11,331 nucleotides of DNA, taken from contig JAFAFL010000141.1 of assembly GCA_023423535.1 (NCBI GenBank), forward strand, positions 1 through 11,331, written 5' to 3'. Origin of the DNA: Pseudomonadota bacterium. Lineage in GTDB: Bacteria; Myxococcota; Myxococcia; Myxococcales; Myxococcaceae. The translations under genes and the position numbers were made by a program. The notes beneath the pieces are model-generated. The model ran no database searches. It was not told the DNA's origin and saw nothing but the letters and a program-made list of their open reading frames with translations. Positions 1-7,043 of this stretch are shown piece after piece (the stretch's first letter is position 1; the number at the start of each line of letters is the position of its first letter).

Positions 1-834
1 CTCTTCGGCGCCGGCGTATTCCATGCAGATCCGCATCCTGGAAACCTGTTCTTCTTCGACGACGGTCGCCTGTGCCTGCATGACTTCGGCTCGATCGGCG
101 TGCTCGACCCTGCATCCCGGCTCGCGCGCGGCGGCATGGTCGAGGCCATTGCGGCCGACGACGCCGAGGGCGTGCTGGATGCAGCGATCGCCATGGGCTT
201 CTTCCCGCCGCAGGTCGAACGACGCTCGCACGTGCGCGAGATCCACCTGATCCTGGCCGAGATGGCCAGCCGTCCGCTGGCGGAGTGGTCCATCGCCGAG
301 GCGATCTGGCGCGTGGCAAGCATCGGGCGGGGTGCGGGCTTCCGGCTGCCGGCCCACCTGCTGGCCCTGATCCGCACGTTGTTCCTGGTCGAGAACACGC
401 TGCGGACCCTCGACCCCGACATGGACCTGCTGGGCACGCTGTCGGCGCGGGCAGCCGACGTCATGGCGATCGTCGACGCCAGCCGGCCCGCAGGCCGTCC
501 GCTCGCGATGCGGCTGGCACGCACTGCCCGCCAGCTGCCGCAGATCGCCACCGACCTGTTGCGACAGGCACAGCTGAGTGACGGACGGCCCGCGTTTTCG
601 GTGCACCACCACGGCCTGGCGCCCACGCACGAGGCGCTTGCACGCACCGGCAACCGGCTGGCGCTGGCCCTGGTCACCCTGGGCCTGTACGTGAGCGGCT
701 CCCTGCTCGCCCTGCACAGCACCGGTCCGCTGCTGGCCGGACATCTGCCATGGCTGTCCGTCATCGCGTTCGCCGGCGCAGCGCTCCTGTCGCTGCGGCT
801 CGTCGTTGCCATAGGACGATCAGGCCACCTGTAA
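1..834 (+). CDS. ABC1/AarF/UbiB-family atypical kinase, C-terminal part (5' end outside window)
   Basis: The reading frame is open from base 1 to the TAA at 832-834, giving 277 residues of a protein whose start lies outside the window. Residues 8-15 read HADPHPGN and residues 28-30 DFG, the catalytic-loop and metal-binding motifs of the ABC1 (AarF/UbiB/COQ8) atypical kinase family. Two hydrophobic segments close the protein (about 219-240 and 250-272), matching the membrane-anchoring tail typical of UbiB. The family supports ubiquinone biosynthesis or membrane lipid homeostasis through ATPase or kinase-like activity at the inner membrane. The KxGQ signature region would lie upstream and cannot be seen. 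No ubiE or ubiJ neighbour is visible, so this may be an ABC1 paralogue rather than UbiB itself. The family call is secure; the exact role is not. The next gene starts 36 bases downstream. Confidence 0.92.
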   Translation, partial: LFGAGVFHADPHPGNLFFFDDGRLCLHDFGSIGVLDPASRLARGGMVEAIAADDAEGVLDAAIAMGFFPPQVERRSHVREIHLILAEMASRPLAEWSIAEAIWRVASIGRGAGFRLPAHLLALIRTLFLVENTLRTLDPDMDLLGTLSARAADVMAIVDASRPAGRPLAMRLARTARQLPQIATDLLRQAQLSDGRPAFSVHHHGLAPTHEALARTGNRLALALVTLGLYVSGSLLALHSTGPLLAGHLPWLSVIAFAGAALLSLRLVVAIGRSGHL

Positions 835-870
835 GCGCATCCCGCCACTGACATCCGGAGGAGAACCGCC

Positions 871-1353
871 ATGAAACGTCGCCTTGTCCTGTCCCTCGCC
901 GGCGTGCTGTTCCTGGCCGTCGGCAGCGCGTCCGCCACCGAGGCGCCCTTGGCGGGTCCAGTCCAGCATATCGATGGATACACGCTGTATTTCGGCATGG
1001 TGCCCAGTGCGATTGCTGCGGATTCGGTCGGAACCCACAGCCCCGGTCCGCGCGACGCGCACGGGTTGCCGCGCGGGGACTATCCGCGTGAGCATCACCT
1101 GCTGGTCGTCGTCGAGCGCATGCGCGACGGCGTGCGCCCGACGGGCGTGCAGGTCGTGGCAACGGTGCCGATCGCCGGACAGACGGTGAGCCGCACGCTC
1201 GCGCCGGTGACGATCAACGACTCGATGAGCCACGGCGCCGTGTTCGTACTCCCGGGCCCGGGGCGCTATGTCTTCACCACTACCGTGCGCGTGCCTGGCG
1301 AGCCCGGGCCGATCGTCGCCCGCTTCGCCTATACGCTGGCGCACGATCCATGA
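871..1353 (+). CDS. Secreted or periplasmic protein of unknown function, YtkA/FixH-like beta-sandwich suspected
   Basis: This encodes 160 aa. The start is well placed: GGAGGAG (857-863) lies 7 bases before the ATG. Residues 1-22 form a classic Sec signal peptide (MKRR, a hydrophobic core, then SASA before TEAPL), so the product is probably periplasmic. The mature part has a YTLYFGMVP stretch, a Gly/Pro/His-rich loop, a hydrophobic strand (HHLLVVVERM), then alternating strands ending in a PGRYVFTTTVRVPG-type hairpin. This pattern resembles small immunoglobulin-like periplasmic domains such as YtkA, in which a ligand-binding loop is followed by an additive-strand fold. The resemblance comes from remembered sequence style, not a search. 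The TGA overlaps the next start (ATGA, 1350-1353), so it is coupled to the hydrolase gene. No function is assigned. Confidence 0.85.
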   Translation: MKRRLVLSLAGVLFLAVGSASATEAPLAGPVQHIDGYTLYFGMVPSAIAADSVGTHSPGPRDAHGLPRGDYPREHHLLVVVERMRDGVRPTGVQVVATVPIAGQTVSRTLAPVTINDSMSHGAVFVLPGPGRYVFTTTVRVPGEPGPIVARFAYTLAHDP

Positions 1354-2207
1354 CCTTGCTGCCGGGCTTCGCCGACCCGGCACATCCCGATCGACCCGAG
1401 CGCCTGCACATGGAGTCACTCGGTCGGGGGCCGCTCCGGGTGACGTTCCTGCCGGGCCTCGGTGGCACCACGCGCTACTGGACCGCGACGCCGGTGGCAC
1501 CGGTGTTCCGGCAGGCGCAGACCGAGCTGGTCGATCTCTATGGGTTCGGGCGCTCGCCCCGGCCCTGGTGCCGCTACACGGTCGAGCGACACGTCGACGC
1601 GCTCGCACGCACTCTCGAAGCCGGTCCGCGGCGGGTCCTCGTCGGCCATTCGCTCGGTGCGGCGCTGGCGCTCGCCCTGGCCGCCCGACACCCGGACCGG
1701 GTGCAGGCTCTGTGCCTGTGCAGCCTGCCCGACTTCGGCTCGCGCTCCGGCGCGATCGAATGGTTCGCCAGCCAGCGCGGCGGCTGGATCTACACGAACA
1801 TGCTGGCGACCGCGCTCGCGTGCCTGGTCACTCGCCGCGTGGCGGGCCGTTGGCTGCCCTATCTGGTGCGCAACGTGCCGCCCGAGGTCGCACGCGACCT
1901 GGTGCTGCACAACATGGCCTCGTCCACCACGTCACTGTGGGAGGTGCTCTACCAGCACGACGTGCGGGGCGACGCGGCCGCTCTGCCACCGGACCTGCCG
2001 GTGACGTGTGTGCACGGCCTGCGTGATGCGACGGCACCGCCTGCGCGCGTGACCGAGCTGGCGGCGCGTTTCCCGCGCTGGCGCCATGTGACGCTGGATG
2101 CCGACCATCATCCGTGGCTGCGCGATCCGGGCGCCTGCCATGGGGTAATCGACGCCCTCTGCGAAGCGGTGCGGCCGGAAGCCGTCCGCGCCGAGGCGAT
2201 CGCGTGA
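1350..2207 (+). CDS. Alpha/beta-fold hydrolase
   Basis: This encodes 285 aa with the full layout of the alpha/beta hydrolase superfamily. LPGLGG (34-39) is the oxyanion-hole loop. VGHSLGAA (98-105) is the nucleophile elbow with Ser101. HGLRDATAPP (222-231) carries the likely acid Asp226, and DADHHPW (250-256) offers the catalytic His253 or His254. The ATG overlaps the upstream stop as ATGA, and its own TGA shares one base with the MFS start, so translation is probably coupled on both sides. There is no signal peptide, so the enzyme should be cytosolic. The substrate cannot be told from sequence; esterase, lipase or lactonase activity on a lipid or small ester would fit between a transporter and a fatty-acid-modifying enzyme, but that is inference. 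Confidence 0.93.
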   Translation: MTLLPGFADPAHPDRPERLHMESLGRGPLRVTFLPGLGGTTRYWTATPVAPVFRQAQTELVDLYGFGRSPRPWCRYTVERHVDALARTLEAGPRRVLVGHSLGAALALALAARHPDRVQALCLCSLPDFGSRSGAIEWFASQRGGWIYTNMLATALACLVTRRVAGRWLPYLVRNVPPEVARDLVLHNMASSTTSLWEVLYQHDVRGDAAALPPDLPVTCVHGLRDATAPPARVTELAARFPRWRHVTLDADHHPWLRDPGACHGVIDALCEAVRPEAVRAEAIA

Positions 2208-3391
2208 TGGCCGGACGCGAACCCGTCGGCATCGCGAGCGCGCGGCCGGGGTTGGCGGCGAGCGCAGCGGTCGCGCTCGCCTATGGCGTGGTGCTGCCCG
2301 TCCTGCCTACGGTGGTGGCTTCGTCGCCTTCGCCGGCGCGCGCGATCGCCGAGTTGATGGCGGTCTACAGCGCCGCCATGGTGGTGACGGCACCGATCTG
2401 GGTACGGGTCTGTCGACAACTCCCGGCACACCTGCTCGTGCGCTTCAGCCTGCTCGGCCAGGCCGCGGCGATGATCATGCTCCTCTGGTCTTCGGAAACG
2501 ACGGTGCTGCTGTTGGCGCGCGGCCTGCAGGGCATCTTCGCAGGCGCCGCACTCCCGGCCCTGCAGACCGCCGCTTCGCGCGCCGCTGGCAGCGAGGGCG
2601 ACCGCTCGCAGCGCCTGTCGGACCTGACCCGCGCCGCGCTGGTCGGCAGTTTGTTCGGCCCGGGCGTGGGCGGCGTTGTAGCGGCTGACGACAGCCTGGT
2701 TGGCCCGGTCCTGGTCGGCGCCGCCGTGCTCGTGCTGGCAGCCGCGGCGCAGCGGCCGGCGACCGGGTCAGCCACCATCGTCGTGGCCGGTCCGGGTTCG
2801 CCCACGCGCCATCGCGACGTCGTCGTGCTGCTTCTGCTGGCCGCACTGGCGGCTGCGGCAATGAGTGTCTATGAAGTGGGACTTGCGACGCAGGGGGGCG
2901 CGGATGGTCTGTCGGCGCGCGAACTCGGCTTCATGTTCACCGGCTGCGGCGTGGTGATGCTGCTCGCCCAGTCGCTCGTGTTCCGTCCGCGTCACGACCC
3001 GTTGCGCGCATTCAACTGGGTGGCGCCCTCGTTTGTCGCCACCGCTGCCGGCCTCGCATTGCTCGCCTGGCTCGGCGGCAGGTGGCCGGGTGCGCTCGGC
3101 CTGGTCCTCGTGGCGGCAGGTGGCGGCGTGCTGCAGCCGGCGCTCGTCTACTGGACCTCCCGAGCCGCGGGGGCCGCCGAGGCCACCAGCCTGGGGTGGC
3201 GCGCTTCGTTCACGGGTGCCGGCCAGGCGCTTGGCAGTCTTGCCGGCGGTTTCGCGTTCGCCGTCACCCTTGCCGGAAAGATTGTGCTGGCCACCCTCCT
3301 CTTGATCCTGCTTGCCGCGGCCATGCTCGCGCTTGCACGACGCCGTGCACCGGCCGGGCTTCCACTTTCCGTATCGACTCAGGAGCGATGA
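2207..3391 (+). CDS. MFS-family transporter (probable drug/metabolite:H+ antiporter)
   Basis: This encodes 394 aa with about 12 hydrophobic segments, the normal size for the major facilitator superfamily. LLLARGLQGIFAGAALPAL (101-119) matches TM4 of DHA-type exporters. GSLFGPGVGG (147-156) in TM5 resembles motif C, the antiporter signature, so export is more likely than uptake. A hydrophilic loop around 183-204 separates the two six-helix halves. I chose the ATG at 2207 because it shares a base with the hydrolase stop (TGATG); the frame stays open upstream to an ATG at 2114, but that 31-residue extension lies inside the hydrolase gene and is polar and arginine-rich. The stop overlaps the cfa start region. 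The substrate is unknown; given its neighbours it may be a lipid-related metabolite. Confidence 0.92.
   Translation: MAGREPVGIASARPGLAASAAVALAYGVVLPVLPTVVASSPSPARAIAELMAVYSAAMVVTAPIWVRVCRQLPAHLLVRFSLLGQAAAMIMLLWSSETTVLLLARGLQGIFAGAALPALQTAASRAAGSEGDRSQRLSDLTRAALVGSLFGPGVGGVVAADDSLVGPVLVGAAVLVLAAAAQRPATGSATIVVAGPGSPTRHRDVVVLLLLAALAAAAMSVYEVGLATQGGADGLSARELGFMFTGCGVVMLLAQSLVFRPRHDPLRAFNWVAPSFVATAAGLALLAWLGGRWPGALGLVLVAAGGGVLQPALVYWTSRAAGAAEATSLGWRASFTGAGQALGSLAGGFAFAVTLAGKIVLATLLLILLAAAMLALARRRAPAGLPLSVSTQER
3381..3385 (+). promoter_or_regulatory. Ribosome binding site deciding the cfa start
   Basis: AGGAG here lies 8 bases before the ATG at 3394 and only 2 bases before the ATG at 3388. Spacing favours 3394. 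It sits inside the last codons of the MFS gene, which fits translational coupling. Confidence 0.6.
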
Positions 3392-3393
3392 CC

Positions 3394-4587
3394 ATGTCCC
3401 AGACCACTCTTCCTGCTGCCGACCGCGCTGCGCCGCCCGGCAACGTCCCCCATGCCACGCCGCCGACGCGCCGTCCGGTCCCTGGCCAGGCGGCCGTCGC
3501 CACTGTCCTTGCACGCGCCGACGTGCTTGTCGACGGGCCGCGCCCCTGGGACATGCGCGTCCACGATCCCGGCGTGTTTCCCCGCCTGCTGCGGAACGGC
3601 TCGCTCGCGCTCGGCGAGGCCTACATGGATGGTGCCTGGGACTGCGAGGCGCTGGACCAGATGCTCACGCGCCTGCTGCGTGCGCGGCTGGATGAGGCCG
3701 TCATCGGCTGGGCCGACCGCTGGGACGCCCTGCGTGCGCGGCTGTTCAATCGCCAGCGCGGCCGGCGCGCCTTCGAGGTCGGCGAGCGCCATTACGACCT
3801 GGGCAACGATCTCTACCGCGCCATGCTCGGCGCGCGCCTGGTCTACAGCTGCGCGTACTGGAGCGAGGCGACCGAGCTCGACGCCGCACAGGTCGCCAAG
3901 CTCGACCTGATCGCGCGCAAGCTGCAGCTCGCGCCGGGCATGCGTGTGCTCGACATCGGCTGCGGCTGGGGCGAGGCCCTGCGCCACTTCGCCGAGCACT
4001 ACGGCGTCAGCGGTGTGGGCCTGACCATCTCCAGGGAGCAGGCGGACTTCGCGCGCGAGCGTTGTGCCGGGTTTCCCGTCGAGATCCGGGTGCAGGACTA
4101 CCACGATGTGGGAGGCGAGTTCGACCGAGTGTTTTCCGTCGGCATGTTCGAGCACGTGGGCGTACGCAACTACCGCGCCTACTTCGAAACCGTGCACCGC
4201 TGCCTGCGGCCGCATGGCCTCACGCTGCTGCACACGATCGGCACCAACCGGTCGACCGACCGCACCGACCCATGGATCGAGCGCTACATCTTTCCCAATT
4301 CGATGCTGCCCTCAGCGGCTCAGATAACGGCCGCGAGCGAGGGTCTGTTCGTGCACGAGGATTGGCACAACTTCGGTGCCGACTACGATCGAACGCTGCA
4401 GGCCTGGCGCCGCAACATCGAAGCTGCCTGGTCACGGTTGCCGGCCCGCTACGACGAACGTTTCCGCCGCATGTGGCGCTATTACCTGCACGCCAGCATG
4501 GCCGCGTTCCGCAGCCGCAACGCGCAACTCTGGCAGCTTGTCCTTTCCCGCGACGGCGTGCCAGGCGGCTACGTCGCGCCCCGCTGA
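3394..4587 (+). CDS. cfa: Cyclopropane-fatty-acyl-phospholipid synthase (SAM-dependent)
   Basis: This encodes 397 aa, close to the 382 aa of E. coli Cfa. The enzyme moves a methylene group from S-adenosylmethionine onto the cis double bond of acyl chains in membrane phospholipids. HYDLGNDLY (133-141) and YSCAYW (151-156) are CFA-synthase signatures and include the active-site Cys153. VLDIGCGWG (185-193) is the SAM-binding motif I. FSVGMFEHVG (247-256) carries the conserved Glu253 used for bicarbonate binding in the family. The segment TDPWIERYIFPNSMLPS (291-307) is also typical. The residues before about 40 are Pro-rich and variable. Two ATGs compete: 3388 overlaps the MFS stop but is only 2 bases after AGGAG (3381-3385), while 3394 has an 8-base spacing, so I prefer 3394. 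A longer in-frame opening to 3082 lies inside the MFS gene and is rejected. Confidence 0.96.
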   Translation: MSQTTLPAADRAAPPGNVPHATPPTRRPVPGQAAVATVLARADVLVDGPRPWDMRVHDPGVFPRLLRNGSLALGEAYMDGAWDCEALDQMLTRLLRARLDEAVIGWADRWDALRARLFNRQRGRRAFEVGERHYDLGNDLYRAMLGARLVYSCAYWSEATELDAAQVAKLDLIARKLQLAPGMRVLDIGCGWGEALRHFAEHYGVSGVGLTISREQADFARERCAGFPVEIRVQDYHDVGGEFDRVFSVGMFEHVGVRNYRAYFETVHRCLRPHGLTLLHTIGTNRSTDRTDPWIERYIFPNSMLPSAAQITAASEGLFVHEDWHNFGADYDRTLQAWRRNIEAAWSRLPARYDERFRRMWRYYLHASMAAFRSRNAQLWQLVLSRDGVPGGYVAPR

Positions 4588-4588
4588 C

Positions 4589-4595
4589 AGGAGGT
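4589..4595 (+). promoter_or_regulatory. Near-ideal Shine-Dalgarno site of the DUF6629-type gene
   Basis: AGGAGGT directly follows the cfa stop codon and lies 4 bases before the ATG at 4600. With the next two bases (CA) it extends the complement to the 16S rRNA 3' end. It is the strongest ribosome binding site in the window and fixes the start, so that the protein begins MCFSATASF. Confidence 0.75.
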
Positions 4596-4599
4596 CACC

Positions 4600-5247
4600 A
4601 TGTGCTTTTCCGCCACGGCCAGTTTCACCGCCAGCGTCGCACTCACCGGCATCGGCGTGCTTGCGCTGCGGGCCGCGCACACGCCCGGCGAACGCATGTT
4701 CGCCCTGATCCCACTCCTGTTCGCTGCCCAGCAGGCGACGGAAGGCCTGGTATGGATGAGTTACCCGTGGGACGCACCCACCCTGCGCGCCTGGGCAACA
4801 CAGGTCTATTCGGTCTTCTCCCACCTGGTCTGGCCCGTCTTCATCCCCTGGGCGGTGCGTGCACTGGAGCCTGTGCCGTGGCGGCGCCACGTGTTGGCGC
4901 TGCTTGGTGTCGCGGGCTTTCTGAGCGCCCTGTTCCTGCTCTTCGGCATGGTCGCCACGCCGATCGAGGTGGTCCCCACCGGAGGCCACCTCGCGTACCG
5001 ATCGCCACACTTCTTCCTGCCGATATCGCTGACGCTGTACCTTGCCGCGACGACGGTCGGGCTGGGCATGTCGAGCCAGCCGGTGATCCGCTGGTTCGGC
5101 GTGCTGGCACTGGCATCGGCGGGGTTCACCTATCTGGTGTATGCGCGCTGGTTCATCTCGGTCTGGTGCTTCTATGCCGGCTTGCTCAGCGTCATGGTCT
5201 ACATCGAGCTCGCGTCGCGCCGAACCGCAGCTCGCCCTGCACCCTGA
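4600..5247 (+). CDS. DUF6629-type integral membrane protein of unknown function
   Basis: This encodes 215 aa with about seven hydrophobic segments (near 8-25, 33-52, 66-86, 95-115, 138-156, 161-180 and 184-203). It opens with MCFSATASF, which I recognise as the hallmark start of the DUF6629 family of bacterial membrane proteins. Other likely conserved points are QQATEGLVW (44-52) in the second helix and many aromatic residues at helix ends. The exact start is supported by a near-perfect Shine-Dalgarno site. It follows cfa by only 12 bases, so it is probably the last gene of that run. No catalytic motif is evident. The Cys at position 2 is notable because removal of Met would expose it as the N-terminal residue. 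The function is unknown. Confidence 0.88.
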   Translation: MCFSATASFTASVALTGIGVLALRAAHTPGERMFALIPLLFAAQQATEGLVWMSYPWDAPTLRAWATQVYSVFSHLVWPVFIPWAVRALEPVPWRRHVLALLGVAGFLSALFLLFGMVATPIEVVPTGGHLAYRSPHFFLPISLTLYLAATTVGLGMSSQPVIRWFGVLALASAGFTYLVYARWFISVWCFYAGLLSVMVYIELASRRTAARPAP

Positions 5248-5547
5248 CCTTCTTGCACTTCATGATTCCCGCGCTGGCCCGCAGGCACACGACTGATTCT
5301 GGCTGTCGCCAGCCCTGTTTTCATGGCGGTCTTATCTTGTCGTTCCCGTTGTCTCAAGGCGCGCCTGCGCCACTTGGCACATGACGTAGACCGGAGGTCT
5401 TGATAGAGTGAGCGCCATTCGAGGACTTTCATCAAGCCTGGTGTCCAAGCGACAGTAGCTGACCCGCTACGTGGAATACTCGGCCCGCGTTCCTGAGACA
5501 ACCGGCGGCACTGACAGCCGAGCGAATTCCGCTGCAAGGAGAAGACG
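5248..5547. other. Intergenic region between the cfa run and the gap gene
   Basis: This 300-base stretch has no convincing gene. It holds three short inverted repeats: CTGGC/GCCAG (5299-5312) followed by CCCTGTTTTC, a weak terminator candidate for the upstream run; AGACC-GGA-GGTCT (5388-5400); and GTAGC/GCTAC (5455-5470). A promoter for the downstream gene should lie here, but no clear -35/-10 pair stands out. Confidence 0.5.
5299..5320 (+). terminator. Weak candidate terminator after the DUF6629-type gene
   Basis: A perfect 5-base stem (CTGGC, loop TGTC, GCCAG) lies about 50 bases after the stop codon and is followed by CCCTGTTTT, which includes a run of four T. The stem is short and the T-run is displaced by several bases, so confidence is low. 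Confidence 0.25.
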
Positions 5548-6603
5548 ATGAGCCAAGCGAAGAAGTGCAGAGTCGCCGTCAACGGCTACGGCGTGATCGG
5601 AAAGCGTGTCGCCGAAGCCGTGGCCAGGCAGGACGATATGGAGCTCGCAGGAGTGGCGGATATCAGTACCGACTGGCGTCCGCGCGTGGCGCTGCAGAAG
5701 GGCTTTCGCCTGTTCGGGGCCACCGGGGAACATACGCAGGCGATGCGGGAGTCAGGCCTCGAAGTCGTGGGAAATCTGGAAGATCTGCTCGGGGTGAGCG
5801 ATCTGGTGGTTGACTGCACGCCGAAGCGAATCGCGGCGCTGAACGTTGACATCTATCGACAAAGGGGCATCAAGTTCATCGTCCAGGGTGGCGAAAAGCA
5901 CGAGGTGACCGGACACTCCTTCGTCGCCGAGGCCAGCTATTCGAGCGCATTGAACCGGGAAAGCACGCGAGTCGTCTCCTGCAACACCACCTCGATCGTC
6001 AGAACACTTACTGCATTGAAGCACGCGGGTCTGCTGCGCCGCGCGCGCGGGACGCTGCTGCGCCGCGCCACGGATCCGTGGGAAAGCCATCTCGGCGGCA
6101 TTATGAACACCCTCGTCCCCGAGCCTGAAATTCCCAGCCATCAGGGGCCGGACGCGCAGTGCGTCGACCCCGCTTTGGATGTCATCACGATGGCGGTCAA
6201 AGTGCCTGAGACCTTGGCGCATCTGCATTACTGGTCGGTGCAGTTGACGCGACCGGCCTCCACTGAAGAGGTGCTCGACGCCTTTGCCGCATCGTCCCGG
6301 ATCGCGCTGATACGCACGGATGCCGGATTGTCGGCTCTCAATACTGTCAAGGAGCTCATGGCCGATCTCGGCCGGCCGCATGACAATCTCTATGAAGTGG
6401 CTCTGTGGTCGGACATGTTGAAAGTCGAAGGGGACGAGCTGTTCTACGCTTACATGGTCGACAATCAGGCGATCGTCATTCCAGAGACGATCGACGCCGT
6501 CCGGGCGTTGACCGGAACGATGAGCAACGCTAAAGAATCGATCGCCAAAACCGATGCAACACTCGGGATCGGCTTGCTGACCCAAATCGCCGGGCGACGA
6601 TGA
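5548..6603 (+). CDS. Type II (archaeal-type) glyceraldehyde-3-phosphate dehydrogenase
   Basis: This encodes 351 aa. The N-terminal Rossmann start VAVNGYGVIGKRVAEAV (9-25) and the following QDDMELAGVAD are typical of the archaeal GAPDH class rather than the usual bacterial GapA (which starts with NGFGRIGR). SCNTTSI (144-150) carries the catalytic Cys145; the archaeal pattern is SCNTTGL. LLRRATDPWE (170-179) and PSHQGPD (196-202) match the substrate-binding and conserved PSHxGPD regions of that class. The enzyme would oxidise glyceraldehyde-3-phosphate with NAD(P)+ and phosphate in central carbon metabolism, in the cytosol. AAGGAG (5536-5541) lies 6 bases before the ATG. Third codon positions are visibly less GC-biased than in the genes before it, so transfer from elsewhere is possible. 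The gene looks intact. Its family is clear; its physiological role beside a normal GapA is unknown. Confidence 0.9.
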   Translation: MSQAKKCRVAVNGYGVIGKRVAEAVARQDDMELAGVADISTDWRPRVALQKGFRLFGATGEHTQAMRESGLEVVGNLEDLLGVSDLVVDCTPKRIAALNVDIYRQRGIKFIVQGGEKHEVTGHSFVAEASYSSALNRESTRVVSCNTTSIVRTLTALKHAGLLRRARGTLLRRATDPWESHLGGIMNTLVPEPEIPSHQGPDAQCVDPALDVITMAVKVPETLAHLHYWSVQLTRPASTEEVLDAFAASSRIALIRTDAGLSALNTVKELMADLGRPHDNLYEVALWSDMLKVEGDELFYAYMVDNQAIVIPETIDAVRALTGTMSNAKESIAKTDATLGIGLLTQIAGRR

Positions 6604-7043
6604 TTGCAAAAATATTCGGCTCCCACCTCGGGCTTCAAGCGCGTCCGATCCGGGCGCAACAACGGCTCTGCGATCGATAAACCTTCCAGACCCCGCGTCC
6701 TCGAGTCCAGGTCAGGCGATATGTTCGCCAATTTCACGGGACGACCGGGTCCACTTCCGCCAGAAAGTTCGCCCGGCGCGTCCACTTTCGCTTGCCCAGT
6801 CACTCGGCACCACCGAAGGCCAGCTGCATTCATCGTCTGCCCCCTGAGGTCGCGCAATGCTGGCCTGCACGTGGGTCAAGCGCTCACGGGCTTCAGGCAG
6901 TGTCAGCGATGACGACGCAATGCCAGCGGGCCGGTTGCGCGACGACACCGGAACGACGGGCAGCCGCGACACAACGGATTCGACGGGGCGCCGCCCCGGC
7001 CAAGTCCGCCCCTGCGGTCTTGGCGCACCCACTCCGGGTGTCG
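6604..7043. other. Non-coding stretch between convergent genes
   Basis: These 440 bases separate two genes whose 3' ends face each other. Open frames exist on both strands (for example 6712-7098 on the minus strand and 6604-6912 on the plus strand), but their translations show no domain I recognise, lack good ribosome binding sites and have shadow-like composition. A double hairpin at 6985-7024 is the only structured element seen. An unrecognisable gene relic cannot be excluded. Confidence 0.5.
6985..7024 (-). terminator. Tandem hairpins downstream of the PLD gene
   Basis: Beginning 20 bases past the PLD stop codon, GCCAAG-T-CCGC-CCCT-GCGG-T-CTTGGC (6999-7024) folds into an 11-position stem with one T/T mismatch and a 4-base loop. 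Directly beside it, GGGGC-GCC-GCCCC (6985-6997) forms a second perfect 5-base stem. There is no T-run on either strand, so this would be a non-canonical or Rho-assisted terminator, or a 3' end stabiliser for convergent transcripts. Confidence 0.4.

Noticed and set aside
2114..2206. Longer MFS start at 2114
   Set aside because: It lies inside the hydrolase gene, encodes a polar Arg-rich stretch, and the TGATG stop/start overlap at 2205-2209 is a more natural start.
3082..3393. Upstream in-frame extension of cfa giving a 501-aa protein
   Set aside because: The extension overlaps the MFS gene, is Arg/Ala-rich as expected for an off-frame read, and goes far beyond the family's N-terminus; starts at 3388 or 3394 fit better.
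4062..5384. Long 440-aa plus-strand frame across cfa and the DUF6629-type gene
   Set aside because: It is an antiphase shadow of two genes with clear family motifs; its product is Arg/His/Pro-rich with no domain.
5375..5395. Sigma-54 promoter suggested by TGGCAC
   Set aside because: The required TTGC-type -12 element is absent at the right distance.
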